From assembly GCA_951394045.1 (NCBI GenBank), contig OX595991.1, forward strand, positions 62,001 through 126,000: a stretch of 64,000 nt of DNA, in the 5' to 3' direction. The first letter of the stretch is position 1, and every line of letters starts with the position of its first letter. The translations under genes were made by a program, and so were the position numbers. A model generated the notes under the pieces. It saw only the letters and a list, made by a program, of their open reading frames with translations. It searched no databases and was not told where the DNA came from. This document shows positions 50,809-60,078 of this stretch, one piece after another. Source of the DNA: Nitzschia sp. DOCU1. Lineage: Eukaryota > Bacillariophyta > Bacillariophyceae > Bacillariales > Bacillariaceae.

Positions 50809-51802
50809 GAATCATCCTTGACATGGGGAGCTCGTCTGCTCGAGACTAGATCAAATGGGGTCTACTAGCAATCCAGTTAGAACGCCATGCAATTATCGCG
50901 CCAGGTCCAATATTGATGCCGTATTTGGCTGCCATCAAAACGACGACAGACCACCGCAAAGCGAACTTGAGGACAGTACCCATTGCATGGTCTCGAATGA
51001 TCATCCTTCAATGCTTCTGCTTCTACTACTGGAGGAGCTACCTAGCTAGCTTGATAGCTAGACCATCTAGTAGAACGCTATTTCAGTATCTAAAGTAGCA
51101 GTAGTGGAAAAGCTAGACAATGAGCAAGACGCCGTCTCTATGAAGTTTTTGATGTCATGTCATGCAGTACTATTCCATCGGAGGGCCGAAGAGGTCGTGA
51201 ATAGTCCCTATCTCCATCCTACGGTAGCCTTTTGTGGGCGCCGTCCAGACAATCACTGTTTTGACTGTATCATACTGTTTGTACCACCGAATCGATCAAC
51301 AGGGGAGAAGTATGGTGACGTTGCTCTCCTTAAATCCAACGTTCAGAAACTTCTCCCGAATTGGCGATTCTCAATTATCAAAAATCGCGTTGAATGAATG
51401 CCTGAATTGCCCGCAGTCGTATTCGTTTGCAAAGCCCTTTGTGGGATGCAATTAATGAAAGGATCATGCTATGTCTGTGTGTGAATACATTCGTTAAATG
51501 AACGGTATAGTACAATTCCGTCGGCTTTGATCCTGAAGACGAACTATGCGAAGAATTCACTATTACTGAGGGTAGTAAAATTCCCCCGTTCCGTTGATAA
51601 AAGAATAAGCCTAAATACTTTGAAGCACGAACTTCTCGGAAGCGTCATTTGCGATCCCAGATATCATACTCATCCCTCTCCAAGCGATTGTTCGTTTGGG
51701 CCTCGTCGTTTTGGACATGACAGCATTCTCAAACACTCCTCTGGCTCTATTAATACCCTTGACGATTGACTAGCTGCATTGCTTGCCACTTCCTCCAACA
51801 GA
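50809..51802. other. Spacer upstream of kinase 3
   Basis: No supported gene is seen. It contains a run of CTAGCTAGC-type sequence near 51040-51070. Confidence 0.4.
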
Positions 51803-54036
51803 ATGCCCATGTCGCCTCGAGTTGCATGTAATAACGATTATACGAACGAGGAATCGAAGCATGATGACGAATTTGCTTCGGAGGATTCGTCCGATACCGC
51901 CTACTCGAATTGCGACTATGATCCCACCAAACGCATTTATAGCCTAGAACAACTCCAAGTCTTTTCGTTGCTCAATCAACCGATTTGGATTTACGATTAT
52001 ATCGAAGGACGTATGCGATGGGCCAATAAAGCGGGTTGTCATATTTGGAACTCCAAATCTTTAGAAGAGCTTTTGGCGAGATGTTTTAAGGACACGTCCG
52101 AAGTCTCTGCCAAACGCATGGAAGGTTATCTCGCACAATTTGAACGCGGTTTTTATATTCGAGATCAATGGACGATTTATCCCAATGGCAAGGCTACTAC
52201 GATTCATGCCAGCGCCAGTGGTATCAAATTAGCCGAAGATGCCGATCAGCACTTTTGTTTGCTCTGTGAAGGCGTGCCGGTGGCAGATGAAGAATTGCTT
52301 CAAGCCAGTTTGAGAGGCGTGGAAATGATTCGACATCTACCCATGGCCGTGTGTCAATTTGATCTAGAAGGCAAGCTCATGTTTCAAAACCCAGCTGCCA
52401 TGGTTTCGACTACTAATAGCATGTCGAACAAACGAGGCAATAGTACGCGACATTTAACATCAGAGAGCAAAGACGATGATGGAGACATGGACCGGTCAGG
52501 ACATTCCATTGCTTCCTTGATGGATAGTATGCGATCCGATTCGACTTTTGGTTCCACGACTTATACCACTAGAGACGACTTGTCACAGCGGTTTGTCGAC
52601 CCCGAAGTCGGATGGCAAGTCCTACGGGAAATTCAATCCCCCAACAAAACCGAGCTAGATATTGAGGCCATGGTCTGCACACAAAATGGCGCTCGATGGA
52701 ATGCGATTCAATTACGCAAAGCCAAAGATCCCGTGACGGGAGAAACTGTCGTGTTGTATAGCGCCCGTGACAAGTCGGATGCTGTCAAGGCACGTAAAGA
52801 ACGGGAAGCACGAGAGCGCAAATCGGAATTTTTAGCAATCATGGCGCATGAGATACGAACGCCGTTGCATCAAGTAACAGGCTTTATTGACTTGTTGGAT
52901 GAAACACCGCTCAATATCGAGCAAAAGTCGTATGTCAGACTTTTAAAGTCAAGTGCGCAAGGTTTAATGACTGTTATTTCGGATGGTAAGTCGTTGAGAG
53001 GGGAATAGGTGATGACAAGGTCTATGAGATGCATGTTGCTCATTTGCGTCATTTGTGTCCAGTCCTTGACTACTCAAAGCTCGAAGCTGGCAAGATGAAA
53101 CTCGAATGCATTCCCTATGAACCGCTGAGTGTGGTAGAGGGGTCCATGGCAGCGGTTCGAGCGAGTTGCGAAGAAAAAGACTTGTATCTCAAACTAGAAT
53201 GGGACAAGGATATACCCTTCAAACTCAAAGGCGATCCCAACCGGCTGCGTCAAATTCTGCTCAACTTGTTATCCAATGCCATTAAATTTACCAAAGACGG
53301 GGGAATTTCAGTCAAGGTAAAAGCCATCAACACCGAGACTGTTAGTGGATTGATCTTGCCCATGATTCGATTTGAAATTCGAGATACAGGAGTCGGTATT
53401 AGTGACGAACACAAGGATGTGATTTTCCTCAAATATCAACAAGCCAATGCTGCGATTGCTCGCAATTTTGGTGGAACCGGATTGGGTCTTTCGATTTGTA
53501 AACTCTTGACGAGAAGTATGCGGGGATATATTGGAGTCGAAAGCAAGGTGGGAGAAGGAGCCATGTTTTGGGTCAATTTGCCGGCTATCGTGGCGGAAGA
53601 AGTTGTACCTACCGAAGAGGAACCCGTGGAAAGCGATCCCTTTCTCAATGGCAGAGGTTTACACATTTTAGTGGCCGAAGACAACAAGGTCAATCGAAAA
53701 TTGTTAGCCAACATGCTAAAGAGAATGGGGCACACGTCGGATATGGCGGTCAATGGAAAGGAAGCGATAAGTATGGTGATGCAGCAAAAATATGATGTGG
53801 TGTTGATGGATATCCAAATGCCAGTCATGGATGGTTTAGAAGCAACTCGACGGTTAAGGACAATGGGCTATTCCGACTTGCCGATTTATGGGTTGACTGC
53901 CAGTGTCGCACGAAACGATTACAAAGAATTGGGGTTTGACGACTGGATTGGCAAACCGGTGCCCATGAAAGATCTCAAATCCAAGCTTTATCGGTTGAAG
54001 GTTCAACACAATGAGAACGCATTGCTTTCGCCGTAG
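51803..54036 (+). CDS. Hybrid histidine kinase 3 (two exons)
   Basis: Exons 51803-52985 and 53063-54036 give 718 residues; the first true ATG is 51803 (MPMSPRV). PAS-like region 1 is IYSLEQLQVFSLLNQPIWIY with WANKAGCHIWNSKSLEELL. Region 2 is IRHLPMAVCQFDLEGKLMFQ. The H-box FLAIMAHEIRTPLHQ has H349. The intron falls just after the H-box helix (LMTVISD | VLDYSKLEAGKMKLE), where kinases 1 and 2 are continuous. The N-box is DPNRLRQILLNLLSNAIKFT, G1 is DTGVGIS, and G2 is GGTGLGLSICK. The receiver acceptor is D644 in VVLMDIQMPVMDG. All key residues are present. It is closest to the disrupted kinase 4 at the N-terminus (shared EESKH(D/E)DE). Confidence 0.92.
52986..53062 (+). other. Intron of kinase 3
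   Basis: The intron is 77 nt, phase 1, with donor GTAAGT and acceptor GTGTCCAG. Splicing gives codon G|TC (Val) and restores SDVLDYSKLEAGK, matching NDVLDLSKLEAGK of kinase 1. It is unrelated in sequence to the introns at 12.3-12.6 kb. Confidence 0.85.
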
Positions 54037-55230
54037 GTTGGATCTAATATGGATTGACTCCTAGTCCTCAACGACACGGCAATGACAACGGGATAATCGG
54101 CACCTCGTTTTTCCCGCGGAGGATTTACTTTCCCAGTCTCGCACGAAACGACTGCAACGAACTGCTGGTCTCGACGACTGGATCAGCAAACGCCCGTACG
54201 GAAAAACCAGCTCTCGAGGAGCGGTAGCGTTTACGCGTCCCAGAGGCTCTGCTAATTGGTGCCAGTAGCAATGCATTCCATGGTCCGTCGCCTTCAAAAT
54301 CGCGGACTGACCTCTACTATCTATTGGTTGTATTGCGGCCCATCGGAGGACAGGCGCTCAACTATCAACTTTCGTTACGAATATTGGTCGTGGTGCTACG
54401 AGTTCTACGGAAAGAACAAGACTACCGGTGGTCGTAAACGCCGAAAAATCAACGTACTACTACTGGGACTAGCAGACTTCTCCTTGTCGGACGATCCCCC
54501 CGACGACTTTTGACGACGAAGGAAACTCTAGTACTAGGACGTTTCTACTTGAGAGAGACTTATTTTCCTGTCGGCTTTGCCAATCGCTTTAAATGTACTA
54601 TCTGCTTCATGTTATAGCGCAATGCCGAGGGCGGTGATAGTGCTAAGATCCCGGTATCCTAGCAAGATCGGCGGCAACAGCGGGTACGTCGGGATTGGAA
54701 AGAGGTTCAAGGTTGTTCCATCGGTTCCCGTTCTTCTTAGTCCACTATTACCTCTTCGCTCGGTGGTTGCTCTACTGGTCAACTAGCTACTCTAGATTAT
54801 TCTTAGAATGGAGGCGCAGCTGCCATTTGTACTGCCTATAGTGTCGGACGAGTTTGTTGTCTTGCTTTCTTGCAGTAGTATCGTAGTAGAGGGGGGTGCT
54901 TCTTGCACATCGCCACCGTGCACAAGGAGAAATAGCGGGTGGTTTGCTACTAGCGGCAGCGGCGGTGACTTCGTAGAAATAGTGGTGCCGACAATTTCAT
55001 AGTATCATAGCGGCAGCTTCGGCGCGCCGTGGCCGTGTTCGCATGAGTCGAGTCATGTCCTATTCGTGCCAGTCGTACCAAGCGGCCGGCCGGGCGAAGG
55101 GGAATAATCCCAAGTCGATAATAATGTTTGACCCGCCAATATCATGCGGGGAGTGTACCTCGAGGACTCCAAAAATTCCCATGAGATTTGCTAGGCGGAA
55201 CTCCCTCCTGGGATCCTTGCAAAATACCGG
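54037..55230. other. Spacer with a decayed kinase fragment
   Basis: Apart from the fragment described below (54068-54230), no gene is supported between kinase 3 and the DNA transposon. Confidence 0.45.
54068..54230 (+). pseudogene. Decayed copy of a kinase receiver end
   Basis: CCAGTCTCGCACGAAACGAC at 54133 matches CCAGTGTCGCACGAAACGAT near the 3' end of kinase 3. CGACGACTGGATCAGCAAA aligns with TGACGACTGGATTGGCAAA. Frames broken by an indel still read ARND and then DDWISK, against ARNDYKELGFDDWIGK of kinase 3. It begins about 30 bp after the kinase 3 stop codon. Confidence 0.6.
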
Positions 55231-55232
55231 TA

Positions 55233-55451
55233 TTATGGTTCCAATCTTTCCGGAAACGGAAAAACTTTTTTTTATTTTTCCCCCGACATGACCCGAAGCC
55301 AAAATCTTTTCGATCGCCAGATCGCCGGGCGAGCTTCGGATTGGAGGGAAAATCACGGTCCAACGCGTAGATAAGTCCCGTAGACCATAGTAGAAAACTG
55401 AACGTCGGCTTTCGTTTTCCGTTTAGCCCCTCACGAAATTGGCGACGATGA
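55233..55451 (+). repeat. Left terminal inverted repeat
   Basis: It begins TTATGGTTCCAATCTTTCCG and ends near GGCGACGATGA. It pairs with 58513-58729, with a few substitutions and two single-base indels. Confidence 0.9.
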
Positions 55452-55487
55452 CCAATAATCACCAATCTACCTGCATCGTACTACAAT

Positions 55488-56612
55488 ATGGACATCAACG
55501 ACCACGGAGGGTACTACCATCGAGGTAGTCGGTACGGGATTGACAAACGAATGGCAGTCATCGAGGCCTTTTTGGATCGCCAAAAGGCCGACCTTGCCAT
55601 GGACGAAGAAATTGAACAAGATGGACGCAGCTTTGGGGCGCTCCACATACGGGAGGTGGCGGCGGATTGTCGGGTACTAGGACTCAGGTTTGCCTACAAT
55701 GTTGTTCAAGAGTATTTGGCTATGGGCTATGTCAGGGAGCCTACGGAGTACCAAGACGATTTAAGGGCAATAAGACAACAATACACTAAACTCGGTCCCG
55801 AAGAATCTTTGGTCCTTCTGTCACTTCGCTGTGAGAACGACCAGCAATTGTTGACTGACTACCAGCGGGGCCTCCAGCTGGCAACTGGGACAGTTGTGTG
55901 TGCGACGACAATCGACAACTTCTTTAAAAAGCGGTTCCAACACAAGGGAAGTCTGAGGAAGTCGTCCATGGTTCCACTGGATAAGTGGAAGCCGTCCAAT
56001 ATTCAGGCATATCACGAGTTCATGCGGACGATCGCTTCCTTGCCCCGACACGACAAGTTTCATTTCATCGACGAGAAACATATCGTGAACAAGGATTGTT
56101 ACAACAATAGGGTTCGTGCCAACCCTATCACAGGGGCGGTTCGGTGCATTCTGGTGTCGGGAAACTTTCGAAGGGCCTACAATATGATTGCGATCATACG
56201 ATGCAATCAGGTGGGACCACCAATGCACTACAGCATTGGTGAAGAAAACGGTACTGCCGCTAATTTCACGGCCTACATCGAGTACTTGCTCGAAATCGGC
56301 TGGTTCGAGCCCAACGATGTGCTTATTCTAGACATTGCGGCAATTCACTCAGGCGCCGAAGCTGCCATCGTTGCCGACCTTTTGTGGGAGGTTCGGAGGG
56401 TTGTGGTAGTTCCCTTGCCCACCAGGGCACCGGAACTAAACCCCTTTGAGCTAGTTTTTCACATTCTGGCCCGCCGCTTGCGCCAGAATCGGTACTTTAG
56501 TAATGGAATCGTGAACGCGGCGACGATTTCGGTGCCGAACCAGGTGCAAGAGATCGTCTCTACAATCACCGCCAAAACGGTGATCGACTGCGCCATTCAC
56601 TGCGGGTATTAA
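55488..56612 (+). CDS. DDE transposase (IS630/Tc1/mariner superfamily)
   Basis: This 374-residue protein starts at ATG. The N-terminal 90 residues look like a helix-turn-helix DNA-binding region (VAADCRVLGLRFAYNVVQEY). The catalytic core has HFIDEKHI (D195), DVLILDIAAIHSG (D282) and LPTRAPELNPFELVFHIL (E321). The last corresponds to the usual P.SPdLNPIE motif. By hand count there are 38 residues between the second Asp and the Glu, a DD38E-like spacing. All three acidic residues are present, so it should be able to cut and paste the element between the repeats. The start lies 36 bp inside the left repeat. Confidence 0.88.
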   Translation: MDINDHGGYYHRGSRYGIDKRMAVIEAFLDRQKADLAMDEEIEQDGRSFGALHIREVAADCRVLGLRFAYNVVQEYLAMGYVREPTEYQDDLRAIRQQYTKLGPEESLVLLSLRCENDQQLLTDYQRGLQLATGTVVCATTIDNFFKKRFQHKGSLRKSSMVPLDKWKPSNIQAYHEFMRTIASLPRHDKFHFIDEKHIVNKDCYNNRVRANPITGAVRCILVSGNFRRAYNMIAIIRCNQVGPPMHYSIGEENGTAANFTAYIEYLLEIGWFEPNDVLILDIAAIHSGAEAAIVADLLWEVRRVVVVPLPTRAPELNPFELVFHILARRLRQNRYFSNGIVNAATISVPNQVQEIVSTITAKTVIDCAIHCGY

Positions 56613-56944
56613 ATAGTACAATAGCCGGTAACAATATATAGTCTACGATACAATGATCAATAACAAAAATAGATTCTTTCATAATGTTATTACATAGTAA
56701 TCACTACGCTTCACCGTTGTCGTAAGCATTGGCAAAAGTTGATTTTACCACATTGTCGATCGTAAGTAATAGTCATATAATACGCTAGCATCAAGAATCC
56801 TGAAAGTGTAGTACTAATATTGTTATTCTGTAGTTATTAATATGCTAGTTTTGAGCCGACTTGCGTGGAAAATCCACCCAAGCCGAAGTTTCTCAAAGCT
56901 AACATTAAAGTTTCTCGAAGGTAACATGTTGTAGTGCTCCTCTC

Positions 56945-58516
56945 CTACCATTCAGTCTTTTCAGAGTCGGATTCCTCATCGCGTTCATCATCTTTGTCCT
57001 CGGGGTCTTGGCCTAGCCGAAGTTGCTTGTCGCGCTGCTGCGCTTCGGACTTGCCATAGACAATCTCCGGCGATTCTTCTTCACCCGAAGAAATTCCAGA
57101 GTCGCTGCAGCAGAGGTCAATCGGATTGTGCCGATTGCTCTGATTCATCTTTCTAATCTTTCTTGGACGCTGCGGGGGCGTCGAAAGCACCGTTTCAGGT
57201 GAAACCGAAGCGATTTGCGTCGGCGTTTCAGTTGGGTGCATGGACGACTGCGTTTGTTGGGGTGGAGGCTCCTTGTAGCACTCCAGAACGCTATACACCA
57301 CCTTACCTGTTCCCTCGTGGATGTAGACATCCATACCCGTAATAGTATCCCGGGTACGAACATATCCACCGGGAACTCGAATAGGTGGGGATGCCACGAC
57401 CTGAGCCGACGATGCTGGTTGTTGCCTGTTGTTCATCATCTGCGGGACAGGTCCGGTAGGAGGACGAGTACTTGTGGACGATGCGGACGAAGGCATCTGG
57501 GTGAGGGTCTGTTGGACCCAGACCGGAGGATAGTTGTTCGCCAAGGAATCGGGACCACCCCCGACACTTGGAAAGGTACCGCCTTGACTAGCAGCGACAG
57601 CAGCTGCATTTTGGAACGCCGAAGCTTGGTTTATGCGTTCCTTCGAAGTTCCAATGTTGCGACGGTGCTCTTCGCCTTTGAGGAAAGCGCGATTACGAGC
57701 AATCGCCTTCATGCATTTGGCACGATGGGCGTGCACTTGTTTCTTGACCTCGCCTTCTGCCTCTTTGACCTCGATGGCCTTGCGCTTGAGCGACTCAACT
57801 CGCTGTAGCTCCACCTCCTTCTGACGTACCTTAAGCTCCTCCTTTCGCACGGATGCTTGAACTTTTATTTCGTTTTGCCTATTTAGCTTCTTCTGTAGAG
57901 CGTCATGTCGTTGCAGAAGTTGCTTAAGGACTTTGCCCTTGTCGGCCACCTCAGACTTGAGCAGCTGGTGTTGGTCCGACAAGACTGCCAACTTACCCTC
58001 GGCAGCATTTTTCTGTGCGACCACTTTGCTGCTGTTGGCCAGCTGGCAATTCTTGAGCTGAGAGAGCGCATGTCGGAGCTCCGAGGCTTGGATCTTCGAC
58101 GAAGACTTGAGGGTCTCGATCTGCTTCGATGACTCAAGCTGGAGCTTGACGTAGCTGGCCTGTGCTTGGCCAACCTCCTTCTGGCGTCGTGCCTCGGCTC
58201 TAGCACGTGCAGCGTCCAGTTTGGCCTCGGCTTTGCTCTCCTGGATCTCCAAACATCCTTTCAGCTTCTTAATCTCTGAATCTTTCTTCTCACAAGCCGC
58301 CTCCCGACGGCTGAGAGCGAACGTAGATGCGGTCCGATGCTGGCGTAGTTGGTCTTGAAGCCTGCGGAGTCTTGCCCTAAGTCCTTCTATGACTCGAATG
58401 CAAGGGCTGCCAGCAGGACAGGCAGGTGCATCCACATGTTGTTCCTCATCATTTTCGTTATGGGCCGGCTCCTCATTAGGGCCGTTGGGGTCTTGTTCGT
58501 CTTGGTTATTCATCAT
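56945..58516 (-). CDS. Transposon-borne coiled-coil protein
   Basis: The first ATG (58516) lies at the inner edge of the right inverted repeat and gives 523 residues. The start is MMNNQDEQDPNGPNEEPAHN, acidic. A Cys/Pro element CPAGSPC follows, then about 230 residues of heptad-like coiled coil (IEGLRARLRRLQDQLRQHRT through VELQRVESLKRKAIEVKEAE). A Gln/Pro/Ser-rich middle follows, and an acidic tail (DDERDEESDSEKTEW). RKIRKMNQSNRHNPIDLCCS, then DSGISSGEEESPE, looks like a short basic-acidic interaction motif. Most Tc1/mariner elements encode only a transposase, so this is an accessory gene of unknown role, possibly in complex assembly or nuclear import. Confidence 0.75.
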   Translation of the reverse strand: MMNNQDEQDPNGPNEEPAHNENDEEQHVDAPACPAGSPCIRVIEGLRARLRRLQDQLRQHRTASTFALSRREAACEKKDSEIKKLKGCLEIQESKAEAKLDAARARAEARRQKEVGQAQASYVKLQLESSKQIETLKSSSKIQASELRHALSQLKNCQLANSSKVVAQKNAAEGKLAVLSDQHQLLKSEVADKGKVLKQLLQRHDALQKKLNRQNEIKVQASVRKEELKVRQKEVELQRVESLKRKAIEVKEAEGEVKKQVHAHRAKCMKAIARNRAFLKGEEHRRNIGTSKERINQASAFQNAAAVAASQGGTFPSVGGGPDSLANNYPPVWVQQTLTQMPSSASSTSTRPPTGPVPQMMNNRQQPASSAQVVASPPIRVPGGYVRTRDTITGMDVYIHEGTGKVVYSVLECYKEPPPQQTQSSMHPTETPTQIASVSPETVLSTPPQRPRKIRKMNQSNRHNPIDLCCSDSGISSGEEESPEIVYGKSEAQQRDKQLRLGQDPEDKDDERDEESDSEKTEW

Positions 58517-58729
58517 CGTCGCCAATTTTGTGATAGCTAAACGGAAAACTAGACCGACGTTCAATTTTCTACTATAGTCTACGGGACTTATCTACGCATT
58601 GGACCGTGATTTTCCCTCCAATCCGAAGCTTGCCCGGCGATCTGGCGATCGAAAAGATTTCGGCTTCGGGTCATGTCGGGGGAAAAATAAAAAAAAGTTT
58701 TTCCGTTTCCGGAAAGATTGGAACCATAA
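58513..58729 (-). repeat. Right terminal inverted repeat
   Basis: It is the reverse complement of the left repeat and ends GATTGGAACCATAA before the TA. Confidence 0.9.
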
Positions 58730-58731
58730 TA

Positions 58732-59232
58732 TATATTATATCGTTCGCTGGGTCTACGTCAGAAACATATGTACATGCATATGATGCAGGACTAAGTCGT
58801 AGTCGTAGTGACAATAAGGAGTGATAGAGCTGACGCTCTACTAAAGAGCCTTTTGTGTACCGCAAAGTAGGGTATCGACAGGTCATTGCTACGAAAGTAG
58901 CGGTATCGATAGGGAGCGATGGGCACAAAGTTCATCCTCACACGACACTTCGGTTTAGGCGCTATGAGAATGGAGGCATAATCTTTCTCTCATGAAGAAC
59001 TTCCTTGGAATCGTTTCTTAATGATCGAAGTCCCGAAAGCGCTTATTTAAAAAAGAAAGTTCGTCAAAGTGTCATTTTAGGCTAAGTTTGTCGTTTGAAG
59101 AAATGATGGCATTCACATTCGGAAAATTGAGAGCTATTCGCATCATACCGGCGTTCGTAGCCCTTTTCATTCTTCCAGAATGTGGCCTGATGTTTTGCGA
59201 ACTGTTAACGGCCATCAAACAGCCCAAGCTCC
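58732..59232. other. Spacer upstream of kinase 4
   Basis: No gene is supported. It is the likely promoter of kinase 4, now separated from kinase 3 by the transposon. Confidence 0.4.
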
Positions 59233-60078
59233 ATGGTCCCCACAACACCAAAACCAAGAAAAGCCTTCACTACTACAATGTCACCTAAAGGAATGTCGGG
59301 AGGAACAATAGTATACAACGAAGAATCTAAACATGAGGATGAAGTCGACTTCTTCCAGGACGGCGACGAGTACGACCCGGCATTTCCTTGCAGAGATTAC
59401 GATCCAAACCAACGAACATTCACATACGAGCAAATACAACTGTTCGACTTGATTGCTCATCCAATCTATGTGTTTGACTACGTGGAACGTCGAATGCGAT
59501 GGGCGAACAAGGCAGGATGTGAAATCTGGAATGCCAAGTCTCTGGAGGAACTACAGCAACGAAGTTTCCGTGATACGTCCGCTTCCTCTGAAAGGAGAAT
59601 GGACGGATATATGGCAAAATTCGAAATGGGGATGACTATTAAAGATCAGTGGACTCTCTACCCCAATAGTAAAGCAACCACTGTGCATCTGGATATCAGT
59701 GGTGTGAAGTTTTCTGACGACGATGAGCCCCACTTTTGCCTGTTCTGCGAGGCGACCCCGGTTATCAACGAACAAGTGCTTCAAGCGGAAAGTTTAAGGG
59801 GGGTTGAGATGATTCGACACCTACCCATGGCGGTGTGTCAATTCGATATGGAAGGCAAAGTTATATTTCAGAACCCTGAAGCATTCATCGTTCAGAGAAA
59901 CAAAGACAAGGATCAGGCCGGAGAATGCAAGGATGACGATGAAGACATGGATCGTTCCAGCCTTTCCACTTCATCAATGATTGAGAGTGTTCGCACTTCC
60001 TCGTCGACAACTTGTTACTCGGCCGACAGTGATCTCACGAGATCCTTTACACAGGAAAATCTACTCCAGCGTTTTGTG
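59233..60078 (+). pseudogene. Hybrid histidine kinase 4, cut by a retroelement
   Basis: The frame opens at ATG (MVPTTPKPRK; a second candidate, MSPKGMSGG, is at 59278). It encodes the kinase N-terminus: NEESKHEDE, RTFTYEQIQLFDLIAHPIYV, WANKAGCEIWNAKSLEEL, and IRHLPMAVCQFDMEGKVIFQ. Similarity to kinase 3 stops after LLQRFV at about 60078, where kinase 3 continues DPEVGWQVLREIQ. From there the frame runs 14 codons into antisense retroelement sequence and ends at 60120. No H-box, ATPase or receiver follows in the window; the missing half may lie beyond 64000 or be deleted. Confidence 0.8.

Larger units (their letters stand above)
55233..58729. mobile_element. Complete Tc1/mariner-type DNA transposon with two genes
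   Basis: The 3497-bp element is bounded by TA on each side (55231-55232 and 58730-58731), the target duplication typical of Tc1/mariner elements. Its ends read TTATGGTTCCAATC...GATTGGAACCATAA. Inverted repeats of about 218 bp are around 93-95% identical by eye. It contains a DDE transposase on the plus strand and a coiled-coil protein on the minus strand, read toward each other from the two repeats. Both frames are open, so the element may be young. Confidence 0.9.

Noticed and set aside
54256..54513. 85-codon frame between kinase 3 and the transposon
   Set aside because: No motif or relative is recognised, and the surrounding DNA holds a decayed kinase fragment.
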